Assembly (NCBI RefSeq): GCF_026013545.1
Contig: NZ_JAPDOG010000033.1
Location: 1-36,939 of the forward strand
Direction: 5' to 3'
Length of the DNA stretch: 36,939 nucleotides
DNA from: Defluviimonas salinarum
GTDB lineage: Bacteria > Pseudomonadota > Alphaproteobacteria > Rhodobacterales > Rhodobacteraceae
Of the stretch, positions 6,834 to 15,474 are shown one piece after another. The notes below the pieces were generated by a model. That model was not told the origin of the DNA and did no database searches. It saw only the letters and a program-made list of their open reading frames with translations. Numbering within the stretch: the first letter of the stretch is position 1; every line of letters begins with the position of its first letter. The translations under genes and the position numbers were made by a program.

Positions 6834-8143
6834 TGCGCCTCCCTCCGGTTCAGCTGGTCGAGCCGGGCGCGGACCGAGAGGCCGTGCGCCTCGAGGCTTT
6901 CCGAGATCGCTAGCCGCTCCGCGGCGGGACCGATCGCGGCAAGCGCCGCCGGCGTCATCTTCGCGATGGTCGTGCGCTTGAGGAAATCCATCACCGAAAG
7001 CCCGCTCGAGAACCGCGCCGACCGCGCCGTGGGAAGCACATGGTTCGGCCCGCCGACGTAATCACCGATCGCCTCCGGCGTCCAGCGCCCGAGAAAGATC
7101 GCCCCGGCATGGGTGATCCGCTCCGCGAGCCCGTCGGGGTCGGCGACGCACAGCTCCAGATGCTCGGGCGCCACCCGGTTCGACAGCGCCGCCGCCTCGT
7201 GAAGATCGCGCGTAACGATAACCGCGCCGTAATCGCGCCAACTCGCCCCGGCGATCGCCCGGCGCTCCAGTGTCTCGAGCCGCTTCTCGACCGCCACCGC
7301 CACCGCCCGACCGAACCCTGCGTCGTCGGTCACGAGGATCGACTGCGCGCTCTCGTCATGCTCGGCCTGGCTGAGAAGGTCGAGCGCGATCCAGTCCGGG
7401 TCGTTGTCCCTGTCCGCGATCACGAGGATCTCCGACGGCCCCGCGATCATGTCGATGCCGACGCGCCCGAAGACGCGCCGCTTGGCGGCCGCGACATAGG
7501 CGTTGCCCGGCCCGGTGATCTTGTCCACCGGCCGGATCGTCGCCGTGCCGTAGGCAAGTGCGGCAATCGCCTGCGCGCCGCCGATCCGGTAGACGGTATC
7601 GACGCCCGCAAGCCGCGCGGCGAGCAGCACCAGCGGGTTGACCGAACCGCCCGGCGTCGGGCAGGCGATCACCAGCCGCTCCACCCCCGCGACCTTGGCG
7701 GGGATCGCGTTCATCAGGACCGAGGACGGGTAGGAGGCCAAGCCCCCCGGCACATAGAGCCCCGCCGCCGAGACCGGCGACCAGCGCCAGCCAAGCTCGG
7801 CCCCCGCCGCATCGGTCCAGCGCGCATCCTCGGGCATCTGGCGTTCGTGATAGGCGCGGACCCGCTCCGCCGCGAGTTCGAGCGCGGCGCGGTCCTCGTC
7901 GGACACCTTGGCGCATTCCGCCGCGATCTCGTCTTGCGTAAAGGCCAGCGTCTCCGGGCTGAGGTCGAGCCGGTCGAACTTCGAGGTCAGCCCGATCACC
8001 GCCGCGTCGCCGCGCGTCCGCACGTCGTCGATGATCGCCGCGACCGCCGCGTCGACATCCGGCGCATCCTCGCGCTTGGCCGACAGGAGCGCGGCGAAGG
8101 CGGTTTCGAAATCCGGCTCGGCGGTGGTCAGAAAGACTGGCAT
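6830..8143 (-). CDS. hisD: Histidinol dehydrogenase
   Basis: The 437-residue enzyme starts at ATG 8143 (MPVFLTTAEPDF) and catalyses the two-step NAD-dependent oxidation of L-histidinol to L-histidine. The zinc and catalytic residues are in place: Q259 and H262 (SQAEHDES), E327/H328 (APEHLE) and D361 (IGDYVGGPNHVLPT). The NAD-region motifs GLYVPGG (about 128-134) and KITGPGNAYV are also present, and the length is normal for the family. It heads the hisD - UPF0262 - phosphatase unit through ATGA overlaps. Confidence 0.98.
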   Translation of the reverse strand: MPVFLTTAEPDFETAFAALLSAKREDAPDVDAAVAAIIDDVRTRGDAAVIGLTSKFDRLDLSPETLAFTQDEIAAECAKVSDEDRAALELAAERVRAYHERQMPEDARWTDAAGAELGWRWSPVSAAGLYVPGGLASYPSSVLMNAIPAKVAGVERLVIACPTPGGSVNPLVLLAARLAGVDTVYRIGGAQAIAALAYGTATIRPVDKITGPGNAYVAAAKRRVFGRVGIDMIAGPSEILVIADRDNDPDWIALDLLSQAEHDESAQSILVTDDAGFGRAVAVAVEKRLETLERRAIAGASWRDYGAVIVTRDLHEAAALSNRVAPEHLELCVADPDGLAERITHAGAIFLGRWTPEAIGDYVGGPNHVLPTARSARFSSGLSVMDFLKRTTIAKMTPAALAAIGPAAERLAISESLEAHGLSVRARLDQLNRREAQ

Positions 8144-8249
8144 GGCGGCACTCCTCGATCCCGCCCCCAATACAGTCGCCGGACTTGCGCCTCAAGCATC
8201 CGAACGCACGCCATCGCCTGGTCGTGCGCGGAGGGACACAGGCCCCGCC

Positions 8250-8795
8250 TCAGAGCGCGGCGCGGGCGGCGAGCGCCGTCATCGCCTGATGCAGCTCATG
8301 CACCGCACTCGCCGCCATCGAGCGGAAGACCATGATCTCGAAGCTCTGCGCGCCGCTCCGGTGGAGGATCATCGCCATGTGGCCGAGCCCAGAGCGCGCC
8401 GCGCGCCCGACCGGGAACGCCCCCGCCCCGAGATCGAGCGGCACCAGCCGCGCCAGCACCGCCTTCGCCCCCCCGCCCTCGAGCCGCATCCGCGCCCAGG
8501 CGTCGCTCTGGTCGGTGAGCGCGGCGATGCCGGCAAGTCCCTCCGGCTCGGCGCCGATCAGAAAGGCCTGTCCGCGCCCGGTCCAGAGGCAGAGCCGCCC
8601 CTCGCCCCCGATGGACGTGCCGGGCCCGGGCCAGCCGAGGCCGAGCGCCTTCAGCGCCTTTCCGGCGGCGGCCTCCTTGCCGGCGAAGGGCGCGACGGAG
8701 GTGATCCGCTCCGGCGCGGGTTCGCTCAGCGTCACGCCGCCGGCCGAGACCGGCAGCAGGCCGTCACAGGCGGATTTTTCGATCAGGCTAGGCAC
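8250..8795 (-). CDS. soxG: Sarcosine oxidase gamma subunit
   Basis: The protein has 181 residues. GTG at 8795 is preferred to GTG at 8801, because the strong ribosome site AAGGAGG lies about 8 bases before 8795 and only 2 before 8801. The sequence has the SoxG pattern LCLWTGRGQAFLIG and the later TDQSDAWARMRLEG. The gamma subunit completes the alpha-beta-gamma-delta heterotetramer that oxidatively demethylates sarcosine to glycine, producing 5,10-methylene-THF and H2O2. The gene overlaps the end of soxA. Confidence 0.9.
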   Translation of the reverse strand: MPSLIEKSACDGLLPVSAGGVTLSEPAPERITSVAPFAGKEAAAGKALKALGLGWPGPGTSIGGEGRLCLWTGRGQAFLIGAEPEGLAGIAALTDQSDAWARMRLEGGGAKAVLARLVPLDLGAGAFPVGRAARSGLGHMAMILHRSGAQSFEIMVFRSMAASAVHELHQAMTALAARAAL

Positions 8796-11727
8796 GGGCA
8801 CGGCCTCCTTCCGGGTCGAAGAAGATGGGGTTCATGACTTCGCAGACGACATCGGTGCCGCGCAGGTGGTCCACCAGCCGGACCCGCTGACCATGCCGGG
8901 CGCGGCCGTCCTTGAGGAACGCGAGCGCGAGATAGGTCTTCATCGTCGGCGAATAGCAGACCGAGGTGACATAGCCCTGATCGTTGGCCGAAACGGGCTC
9001 CGCCCCCTCGTTGAAAAGATGCGCCCCGGCGCCGATCTGGCGCGACATCGGGATCGGCCGGAGGCCGACGAGTTGCTCACGCTCCGGCCCGCCAAGGCCC
9101 TCGCGCTGGCTCGCCGCCTTGCCGACGCAGTCCTTCTTCGCCGAGACCATGCCCTGCAGCCCGATATCGAAGGCGGTGGTGCGGCCGTGGATCTCGGCGT
9201 GGGTGATGAAGCCCTTCTCGATCCGGAGCACGTTCAAGGCCTCCATGCCGTACGCCCCACCTCCGAGGTTCTCCGCCCGCGCCACGAGGTCGCGGTAAAG
9301 CGCCTCGCCGTAGCGCGCCGGCACCGCGATCTCGTACCCGAGCTCGCCCGAGAACGAGATCCGGAAGAGCCGCGCCTCGATCCCCATGATCCGCACGGTG
9401 CCGCAGGAGAGGAACGGGAAATCCTCGCCGTCGATCGGCGTTTCGAGCACCGAGTTCAAAAGCTCGCGTGCGAGCGGCCCGGCGACGGCGAACTGCGCCC
9501 AGGCCTCGGTCACTGAGATCATCCGCAGGTCCCAGTCCGGGCAATGCGCCTGGTGGACGAATTCGAGATGCCGCATCACCAGCCCCGCCGCCGCGGTCGT
9601 CGTCGTCATCAGGTAATGGTTCTCACCCCAGCAGGCGGTGGTGCCGTCATCGAGCACCAGCCCGTCCTCGCGCAGCATCAGTCCGTAGCGCACCCGGCCC
9701 GGCTTCAGCGTCGAGAAGGTGTTGGTATAGACGAGGTCGAGGAACCGGCCCGCGTCCGGCCCCTGGATATCGATCTTGCCCAAGGTCGAGACGTCGCAGA
9801 TCCCGACCCGGTCGCGCACCATCAGGACCTCGCGGTCGCAGGCGTCGCGCCAGGTCGCCTCGCCCGGCCGCGGAAAGTAGGAGGGGCGGTACCAGAGCCC
9901 GGCCTCGATCATCGGCGCGCCGCGTTCGCTCGCCGCCTTGTGCGAGGTGGTGAAACGCTGCGGCGCGAAACCCTTGCCCTGCCCGCCCGCGCCCATCGCG
10001 GCGATAGAGACCGGCACATAGGGCGGCCGGAAGGTCGTGGTCCCGGTCTCTGGAATGCCCCGGCCGGTCGCGTCGGCAAGGACGGCCAGCGCGGCGACGT
10101 TGGAGTTCTTGCCCTGGTCCGGCGCCATGCCTTGCGTGGTGTAGCGCTTCATGTGCTCCACCGAGGCGAAGTTCTCCTGTGCGGCGAGCCGCACGTCCTT
10201 GGTCGTCACGTCGTTGGCAAAGTCGAGCCAGGCACGGTGCTTGCCGCCCGGCACCTCCCAATAGGCGCGGATCCGCACCGCGCCGTCCTCGGCCTCGGGC
10301 AGGTCGGCCGGCGCCGCGCCCCGCCCCAGCGACTCGAGCGCTTCGGCCGCCGCCGCCGCTCCCTCGGCAAGGCAGGCCCGCGTCGAGAACGTGCCGTTCG
10401 CCGCCCCCGCCGCCGTCAGGCCCGGGACCATCCCCGGCTTCGGCACGAAGGCCGCGATGTCCTCACGCCAGGCCGGGCGGCCGTTCATGTGGCAGGTGAG
10501 ATGCAGCGCCGGGTTCCAGCCGCCCGAGACCGCGAGGCAATCGGTGACGATGCGCGAGACCTTTCCGTCCCGGTCGGCCACCACCACCTCGCGCAGCGAC
10601 ATCCGCCCGCCCGTGTCGATGACCCGCACGCCGGTCCGGACCGGCAGGTCGCCCGCCGCAGGTGCGTCGTCACGGGCGTCGATCACGCCCGCGACGTGCA
10701 GCCCCGCCGCGATCAGGTCGCGCGCGGTGCGGTAGCCATCGTCGTTGTTGGTCAGGATCGTGACATTCTGGCCCGCCGCTACGCCCCAACGGTTGAGATA
10801 GGCCCGCACCGCGCCCGCCGTCATCACGCCCGGCCGGTCATTGTTGGAAAACGCGATCTGGCGCTCATGCGCGCCCGAGGCGAGCACCGCCCGCTTCGCG
10901 ACGATGCGCCAGAAGCACTCGCGCGGCAGCGCCGCCGCGGGGGTCGCGACATGCAGGCCCACCCGTTCGAGCGCGCCGTAGGTGCCGTTGTCATAGGCAC
11001 CGATCACGCTCGTCCGCGGCATCAGCCGCACGTTCGGCATCGACGCGAGCTCGGCCACGGTCGCGGCCGCCCAGCCGGCGCCGGACTGGCCGCCGACCTC
11101 GTGCGTCTCGGCGAGAAGCCGCCCGCCCATCCGGTGATCCTCCTCGGCGAGGATCACCTCGGCGCCGCCCCGCGCCGCCTCCCGCGCAGCCATGAGGCCG
11201 GCGGGGCCGGAGCCGACCACGAGGAGATCGCAGAAGGCAAAGGCCTTCTCGTAATGCTCGTCGTTCGACTGGCGCGACAGCGCACCGAGCCCGGCCGCGC
11301 GGCGGATCGCCGGCTCGTAGACCGCCTCCCAGAACTTCCGCGGCCACATGAAGGTCTTGTAGTAGAAACCGGCGCTCAGATAGTTCGAGAAGAGGTCGTT
11401 CACCTCCATCACGTCGAAGCCGAGCGAGGGCCAGCAGTTCTGCCCCCGCGCCTCGAGCCCGGCGTGGATCTCCTGCAGCGTGGCGCGCACGTTCGGCACC
11501 TGACCCGCGCCGCGCCCCACGGTGACGAGCGCGTTCGGCTCCTCCGAACCCGCGGTCATCACCCCGCGCGGCCGGTGGTACTTGAACGACCGGCCGAAGA
11601 CCCGGACGCCCGAGGCCAGAAGCGCCGAGGCCAGCGTGTCGCCCTGAAAGCCGGTATAGTCCTTGCCATCGAAGCGGAAGCCGACCGGAGCCGACCTGTC
11701 GACGAGGCCTCTGCCCTCGATCCTCAT
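8788..11727 (-). CDS. soxA: Sarcosine oxidase alpha subunit
   Basis: A 979-residue protein starting at ATG 11727 (MRIEGRGLVDRSAPVGF), whose ATGA overlaps the soxD stop. In order it contains: an N-terminal ferredoxin-like domain without the iron-sulfur cysteines (GRSFKYHRPRG near 45-55); a nucleotide-binding Rossmann motif GSGPAG at 172-177; a second dinucleotide-binding half (VTILTNNDDGYRTA); and a C-terminal GcvT-like tetrahydrofolate domain from about residue 600. In known TSOX enzymes this subunit binds NAD and folate and hosts the second active site. No folate-metabolism genes accompany the operon here. Confidence 0.93.
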   Translation of the reverse strand: MRIEGRGLVDRSAPVGFRFDGKDYTGFQGDTLASALLASGVRVFGRSFKYHRPRGVMTAGSEEPNALVTVGRGAGQVPNVRATLQEIHAGLEARGQNCWPSLGFDVMEVNDLFSNYLSAGFYYKTFMWPRKFWEAVYEPAIRRAAGLGALSRQSNDEHYEKAFAFCDLLVVGSGPAGLMAAREAARGGAEVILAEEDHRMGGRLLAETHEVGGQSGAGWAAATVAELASMPNVRLMPRTSVIGAYDNGTYGALERVGLHVATPAAALPRECFWRIVAKRAVLASGAHERQIAFSNNDRPGVMTAGAVRAYLNRWGVAAGQNVTILTNNDDGYRTARDLIAAGLHVAGVIDARDDAPAAGDLPVRTGVRVIDTGGRMSLREVVVADRDGKVSRIVTDCLAVSGGWNPALHLTCHMNGRPAWREDIAAFVPKPGMVPGLTAAGAANGTFSTRACLAEGAAAAAEALESLGRGAAPADLPEAEDGAVRIRAYWEVPGGKHRAWLDFANDVTTKDVRLAAQENFASVEHMKRYTTQGMAPDQGKNSNVAALAVLADATGRGIPETGTTTFRPPYVPVSIAAMGAGGQGKGFAPQRFTTSHKAASERGAPMIEAGLWYRPSYFPRPGEATWRDACDREVLMVRDRVGICDVSTLGKIDIQGPDAGRFLDLVYTNTFSTLKPGRVRYGLMLREDGLVLDDGTTACWGENHYLMTTTTAAAGLVMRHLEFVHQAHCPDWDLRMISVTEAWAQFAVAGPLARELLNSVLETPIDGEDFPFLSCGTVRIMGIEARLFRISFSGELGYEIAVPARYGEALYRDLVARAENLGGGAYGMEALNVLRIEKGFITHAEIHGRTTAFDIGLQGMVSAKKDCVGKAASQREGLGGPEREQLVGLRPIPMSRQIGAGAHLFNEGAEPVSANDQGYVTSVCYSPTMKTYLALAFLKDGRARHGQRVRLVDHLRGTDVVCEVMNPIFFDPEGGRARA

Positions 11728-12023
11728 GCCTTCTTCCCCCTGCCCTTCGCGGCCGCCTTCTTGCCCTCTCGCCCGGCAACCAGCCGGGTCGCGAGGATCT
11801 CGTGGGTCACGGTGTTGCGCGTGACCTCGATCCAGGCCGCGCAGCCCATCTCGTGATACCAGAGGTCGCGCGTCTCCCCCGCCGGGTTGTCGCGCAGGTG
11901 CAGGTAATCGTCCCAGGCCTCCGGCGCGGCATCCGCGGCCGGTCGGTCGGCATAGACGGCATCGCCGTAGTAGTAGAACTCGCGCCGGTCGCGCTCGCCG
12001 CAGAGGGGGCATGTTATGCGCAT
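11724..12023 (-). CDS. soxD: Sarcosine oxidase delta subunit (zinc site intact)
   Basis: A 99-residue protein beginning MRITCPLCGERDRREF. The four zinc ligands known from TSOX delta subunits are present: C5 and C8 in CPLCG, H57 and C61 in WYHEMGCAAW. The tail is rich in Lys and Ala. The ATG at 12023 lies 10 bases beyond the soxB stop, and the end overlaps the soxA start. It differs from the delta subunit of the second operon in this window, which lacks the cysteines. Confidence 0.92.
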   Translation of the reverse strand: MRITCPLCGERDRREFYYYGDAVYADRPAADAAPEAWDDYLHLRDNPAGETRDLWYHEMGCAAWIEVTRNTVTHEILATRLVAGREGKKAAAKGRGKKA

Positions 12024-12033
12024 GGGTCGTACC

Positions 12034-13284
12034 TCAATGCAGGTTGTGCTGGCTGCCGGTGCCTTCCTCGTCGAGGAGGCGGCCGGTCGCGAAACGGTCG
12101 AGCCGGTAGCGGCGGGCAACCTCGTGGCTTTCCCCGGTGGCCATCAGATGGGCCATGCACCATCCCGAGGCCGGCACCGCCTTGAAGCCGCCGTAGTTCC
12201 AGCCGCAGTCGATATAGAGCCCGCCGACATCGGTCTTGTCGATGATCGGCGAGCCGTCCGGGGTCATGTCCATGATCCCGCCCCACGACCGCAACACCTT
12301 CGCCTTGCCGATCATCGGCATCAGCGTCATACCCGCCTCCATCACATGCTCGACCATCGGCAGGTTGCCGCGCGCGGCATAGGAGGCGTAGAAATCGAGG
12401 TCGCCGCCGAAGACGAGCCCGCCCTTGTCGCTCTGCGAGATGTAGAAATGCCCCATCCCGAACGAGACGACATGGTCGATCACCGGCTTCAGCCCCTCGG
12501 TCACGAAGGCCTGCAGGATGTGGCTCTCGATCGGCAGCCGCATCCCCGCCATCGCCGCGACCTGGCCCGAGCGGCCGGCGACGATGATGCCGACCTTCTT
12601 CGCCTTGATCGCGCCCCGCGTGGTCTGGACGCCGGTGACGCGCCCGTCCTTGATGTCGATGCCGGTGACCTCGCAGTTCTGGATCAGGTCCACCCCGCGC
12701 TGGTCCGCGCCCCGCGCATAGCCCCAGGCCACCGCGTCATGCCGCGCGGTGCCGCCCCGGCGATGCAAAAGCCCGCCGTAGATCGGGAACCGGGTCTGCT
12801 CGAAGTCGAGATACGGCAGATGCCTCCGCACCCCCTCGCGGTCGAGAAGCTCGGCATCGTCGCCCTGGTTGATCATCGCATTGCCACGCCGCGCGAAGGC
12901 GTCGCGCTGGCCGTCGGAGTGGAAGAGGTTGATGAGCCCGCGCTGCGAATGCATGACGTTGTAGTTGAGCTCGGCCTCCAGCCCCTCCCAGAGCTTCAGC
13001 GAGTGTGAGTAGAACTCCTGGTTGCCGGGCAGGAAGTAGTTCGCGCGCACGATCGTGGTGTTGCGTCCCACGTTGCCGCCGCCGAGATAGCCCTTCTCCA
13101 GCACCGCGATATTGGTCAGCCCGTGGTTCTTGGCGAGGTAATACGCGGTCGAGAGCCCGTGCCCGCCGCCGCCGATGATGATGGTGTCGTATTCGCGCTT
13201 CGGTTCAGGGTCGCGCCAGGCCGGTTTCCAGCCCTTGTTGCCGAACAGCCCCTCGGTGAAGACCCTGAGCCCGGAATAGCGCAT
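12034..13284 (-). CDS. soxB: Sarcosine oxidase beta subunit
   Basis: The 416-residue FAD/FMN subunit starts at ATG 13284 (MRYSGLRVFTEG) after GGGAGGG. It contains a Rossmann FAD site IIIGGGGHGLSTAYYL (about 36-50) and RHDAVAWGYARG, whose H182 aligns with the histidine that carries covalent FMN in characterised heterotetrameric enzymes (alignment by eye). C-terminal DAAO-like motifs include SPIIDKTDVGGLY and GGFKAVPASG. This is the first gene of the soxBDAG operon (order beta, delta, alpha, gamma). The paralogous beta subunit at 21948-23198 has the same length and over half identical residues by eye. Confidence 0.94.
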   Translation of the reverse strand: MRYSGLRVFTEGLFGNKGWKPAWRDPEPKREYDTIIIGGGGHGLSTAYYLAKNHGLTNIAVLEKGYLGGGNVGRNTTIVRANYFLPGNQEFYSHSLKLWEGLEAELNYNVMHSQRGLINLFHSDGQRDAFARRGNAMINQGDDAELLDREGVRRHLPYLDFEQTRFPIYGGLLHRRGGTARHDAVAWGYARGADQRGVDLIQNCEVTGIDIKDGRVTGVQTTRGAIKAKKVGIIVAGRSGQVAAMAGMRLPIESHILQAFVTEGLKPVIDHVVSFGMGHFYISQSDKGGLVFGGDLDFYASYAARGNLPMVEHVMEAGMTLMPMIGKAKVLRSWGGIMDMTPDGSPIIDKTDVGGLYIDCGWNYGGFKAVPASGWCMAHLMATGESHEVARRYRLDRFATGRLLDEEGTGSQHNLH

Positions 13285-13299
13285 GACATCCCTCCCTGT

Positions 13300-13317
13300 C
13301 CGGTTCCACTGAACCGG
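13300..13317 (-). promoter_or_regulatory. Perfect hairpin/operator in the soxB upstream region
   Basis: CCGGTTC (13300-13306), a CACT spacer and GAACCGG (13311-13317) form a perfect 7-base inverted repeat, 15 bases ahead of the soxB start codon on the minus strand. It could be a repressor operator or a leader hairpin next to the ribosome site. A weak promoter-like pair on the minus strand (TTGAAT, 17 bases, TTCAGT) would place its -10 box inside the repeat. Function is inferred. Confidence 0.4.
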
Positions 13318-13399
13318 CATGCGGCAGAGAATTCAATGCCTGCGGTGGATTTCCGCGCCGTTTCACGACAAGGTCATGTCGCAACTCCACTTTCGGTGG

Positions 13400-13435
13400 A
13401 AAAACATTTCGGCCGGCACCTTTCGGCACCGGCCG
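13400..13435 (-). terminator. Terminator of the tadE/tadG unit
   Basis: On the minus strand an 11-pair stem (CGGCCGGTGCC against GGTGCCGGCCG, with two G-U wobbles) is capped by a GAAA tetraloop, followed by AAATGTTTTT. It lies about 40 bases after the tadG-like stop and is a good intrinsic terminator separating that unit from soxBDAG. Confidence 0.75.
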
Positions 13436-13474
13436 GCAAGCTTTGGGGAGCGGTGTCCTCGCGTCCTTGCTCGG

Positions 13475-14833
13475 TCAGTGGACAAGCCGGAAATAGCGGG
13501 CCGCGTAGCTGTTCCCCATGCCCTGGCCGTCGCAGAACCCGAACTTGCCGTTCGACGTCACGTCGGCCTTCCCGCCCGCGACGATCGACACGCCTTCGAA
13601 CCCGTCCGCGTTGGCGGTCAAAGACACGTCGCCCGCAGCGAGGATCTGGCTGCCGTAGATACTGGTCTTAGCGGCAAACTCGACCCCGCCCTTGGTGACG
13701 ATTTGCACGTCGCCTCCCACCACGCAATGATCGTTCTTGCCGATGACAATGTCCGACGAGGCGTAGATCGATTTCGCATCGGGATTGGTAGTGATGATCA
13801 CCGCGTCCTGAATGACCGCGCCAGAGGCGATTTGCAGCCGGCAATCGGTGATGATCACCATCTTCACGAGGTTGAATCCCGATCCGATCTGCTTGTGGGT
13901 GTTGTCGTTCTTGCAGTCCATGTAATGGATGCGCCCGGTTTTGAACTTGGTCGGGTCGAGCCCGGTCGGACCGTTGGCCTTGATCGTGATCTGCGTCGGG
14001 CTCGTGATGTAGCTCCGGTAATACTCGCTGGGCGGGGTCGAAGGCGTCATGATCCCGACCACCGGATCGTTCGGCGCGTTTACGCTCTTGATGATCGTGT
14101 CGATGCGGTTGAGGACCCGGATCTGGTAGGAACTGTCGCGCAATGCCTCCTTCAAGCCCACATTCGAGGTGAATCCCGAACTCGGCAGTTCGAGGTTGCG
14201 CTTGTCCGGCATCGAGACGATGACGCCGGGATCGTAGAGGTTGTTGGAGCTGACCTTCACATAGTCCTGCGAATGCAGGCAGATCCCGTTGGAGAACCAG
14301 CCGTTCGACTGCATCTCCAACCGCAGCCGCGACACGATCCCTTCATCCTCGCAGTCCGAATAGTAGGTCTCGAACACCGAGGTGGAGACGACGTCCCAGG
14401 CGTCGTATCCCACGAGCCCCAGCATGTAGGTCATGACACCGTTGCCGTCCGCAACGGAGCGCCGTGTGGTAACCGCGACCGCACGGTCAGACCCGGCATC
14501 GGGGGTGAACGCGGCACCGTCCCAGGTGCCGAAAACGATGTCCTCGGGCTTGAGGACGGTACCGTACTTGCCGGGCGGCAAGGCGGCGGCGGCGATTTGG
14601 ATCGCCTTCGCCTTTGCAACGTCCGCAGTATTGAGTTCGCGCGTGTAGAGCGCGGCATGGGCCGCCGCATCGGCGGCGACCTGGAGCTCGGTCTTGGAGG
14701 CCACGCCGCTGCCGTAGTCCACGGCCAGCCCGCCGACGACCAGCATGGCCAGGAACATGTAGAGGCTAAGGACGGTGATTCCGCCCTCTTCCGAGGACAC
14801 GAAGCGGGAGATTTCAAACCGACGGCGGGTCAT
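13475..14833 (-). CDS. TadG-like pilus assembly / secreted surface protein
   Basis: This 452-residue protein has an N-terminal prepilin-like hydrophobic segment (ITVLSLYMFLAMLVVGGLAV, about 19-38) preceded by charged residues (SRFVSSEEGG), then ASKTELQVAADAAAHAALY, the classical TadE/TadG-like pattern. The long C-terminal part is extracytoplasmic and strand-rich (GDVQIVTKGGV, GGKADVTSNGK), with several Cys that may form disulfides. The TadE-like gene ends three bases upstream, so the two are co-translated. No cpaB-F/tad export genes are in the window, so an apparatus elsewhere would be needed. Pilus-associated or other surface roles are possible. Confidence 0.75.
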   Translation of the reverse strand: MTRRRFEISRFVSSEEGGITVLSLYMFLAMLVVGGLAVDYGSGVASKTELQVAADAAAHAALYTRELNTADVAKAKAIQIAAAALPPGKYGTVLKPEDIVFGTWDGAAFTPDAGSDRAVAVTTRRSVADGNGVMTYMLGLVGYDAWDVVSTSVFETYYSDCEDEGIVSRLRLEMQSNGWFSNGICLHSQDYVKVSSNNLYDPGVIVSMPDKRNLELPSSGFTSNVGLKEALRDSSYQIRVLNRIDTIIKSVNAPNDPVVGIMTPSTPPSEYYRSYITSPTQITIKANGPTGLDPTKFKTGRIHYMDCKNDNTHKQIGSGFNLVKMVIITDCRLQIASGAVIQDAVIITTNPDAKSIYASSDIVIGKNDHCVVGGDVQIVTKGGVEFAAKTSIYGSQILAAGDVSLTANADGFEGVSIVAGGKADVTSNGKFGFCDGQGMGNSYAARYFRLVH

Positions 14834-14836
14834 GCC

Positions 14837-15247
14837 TCAGATCTCCTTCAGATGCTCTGCGGTGACGTTCATCCATCCGCCACCGAAGATGTCGGCGACG
14901 CCGAAAAGGTCGAGATCCGCCATCGGCACGCTGACCGTCGTCGTGATCAGGCCCGCGACATCGGTGGTCAACACCTTTGCGTTCGGGGTAAATTTGGCGG
15001 TCTCGGCAAGCACGAAGTTCTGTGTCGCGCTCACGTCCTTGAGCCTGCCGATCGACATGTTGCGATTGGCGGCCTGAACGATCACCAAGAGCTTCGACTG
15101 GCCGTGAAAGACCATTGAGACATCGGCGAGAAATCCAAACAGGATGAAGAAGAACGGAAGCCAGATCACGGCTTCGACCGTAGCGGCCCCGTCGTCGCGC
15201 TTGACGAAGCGGGCCGCGAACGCGGACAACTTGGCGTGGCAGCTCAT
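14837..15247 (-). CDS. TadE-like pseudopilin protein
   Basis: A 136-residue protein starting at ATG 15247 (MSCHAKLSAFAARF); a TTG at 15262 is a less likely start. RDDGAATVEAVIW followed by a strongly hydrophobic stretch (LPFFFILFGFLADVSM) matches the TadE family, with a short cytoplasmic head, one membrane helix and the glutamate of prepilin-like sequences. The rest is presumably periplasmic. It precedes the TadG-like gene by three bases. The pair is probably secreted or assembled by a Tad/Flp system encoded elsewhere. Confidence 0.8.
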   Translation of the reverse strand: MSCHAKLSAFAARFVKRDDGAATVEAVIWLPFFFILFGFLADVSMVFHGQSKLLVIVQAANRNMSIGRLKDVSATQNFVLAETAKFTPNAKVLTTDVAGLITTTVSVPMADLDLFGVADIFGGGWMNVTAEHLKEI

Positions 15248-15329
15248 AATAACCGCTCTCAATTCGTCGCCCGATTCCTTCAGGCAACCCCTTCCCCCGC
15301 GTTATCTATTCACTCATAAAAAAGGCATT

Positions 15330-15360
15330 TGTGTGGCCAAGCGGGTTTCCGCCCAGCCGG
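15330..15360 (-). promoter_or_regulatory. Weak candidate promoter region for tadE
   Basis: Around 15310-15350 the sequence becomes AT-rich. On the minus strand TTGGCC, 16 bases and TATGAG resemble -35 and -10 boxes ahead of the tadE start. The match is modest and the placement is approximate. Confidence 0.25.
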
Positions 15361-15451
15361 CGGAGGAAGCGCCCGGACGTCGCGGAATTCGCTGCCATCC
15401 TGCCCCGCCCGGCCCGCGGCCCGCTCACCGGCAGGACACACGCCATTGCAG

Positions 15452-15473
15452 GGCGGCGCATCGGTGCGCCGCC
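15452..15473 (-). terminator. Strong hairpin after the acyl-CoA ligase gene
   Basis: GGCGGCGCA (15452-15460), loop TCGG and TGCGCCGCC (15465-15473) form a perfect 9-pair stem starting two bases after the stop of the ligase gene (minus strand). No T-run follows, so it is either a Rho-assisted terminator or a 3' end protecting hairpin. Confidence 0.5.
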
Positions 15474-15474
15474 G

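Noticed and set aside
9544-11856. Long plus-strand open frame of 770 codons opposite soxA
   Set aside because: It is the complement of soxA in a high-GC genome, with Arg/His/Pro-rich translation and no family motif.
8788-12012. Longer soxA reading of 1074 residues starting at 12012
   Set aside because: The extra N-terminus is antisense-like, rich in Arg and Gly, and would overlap all of soxD; ATG 11727 has an ATGA overlap and the family start.
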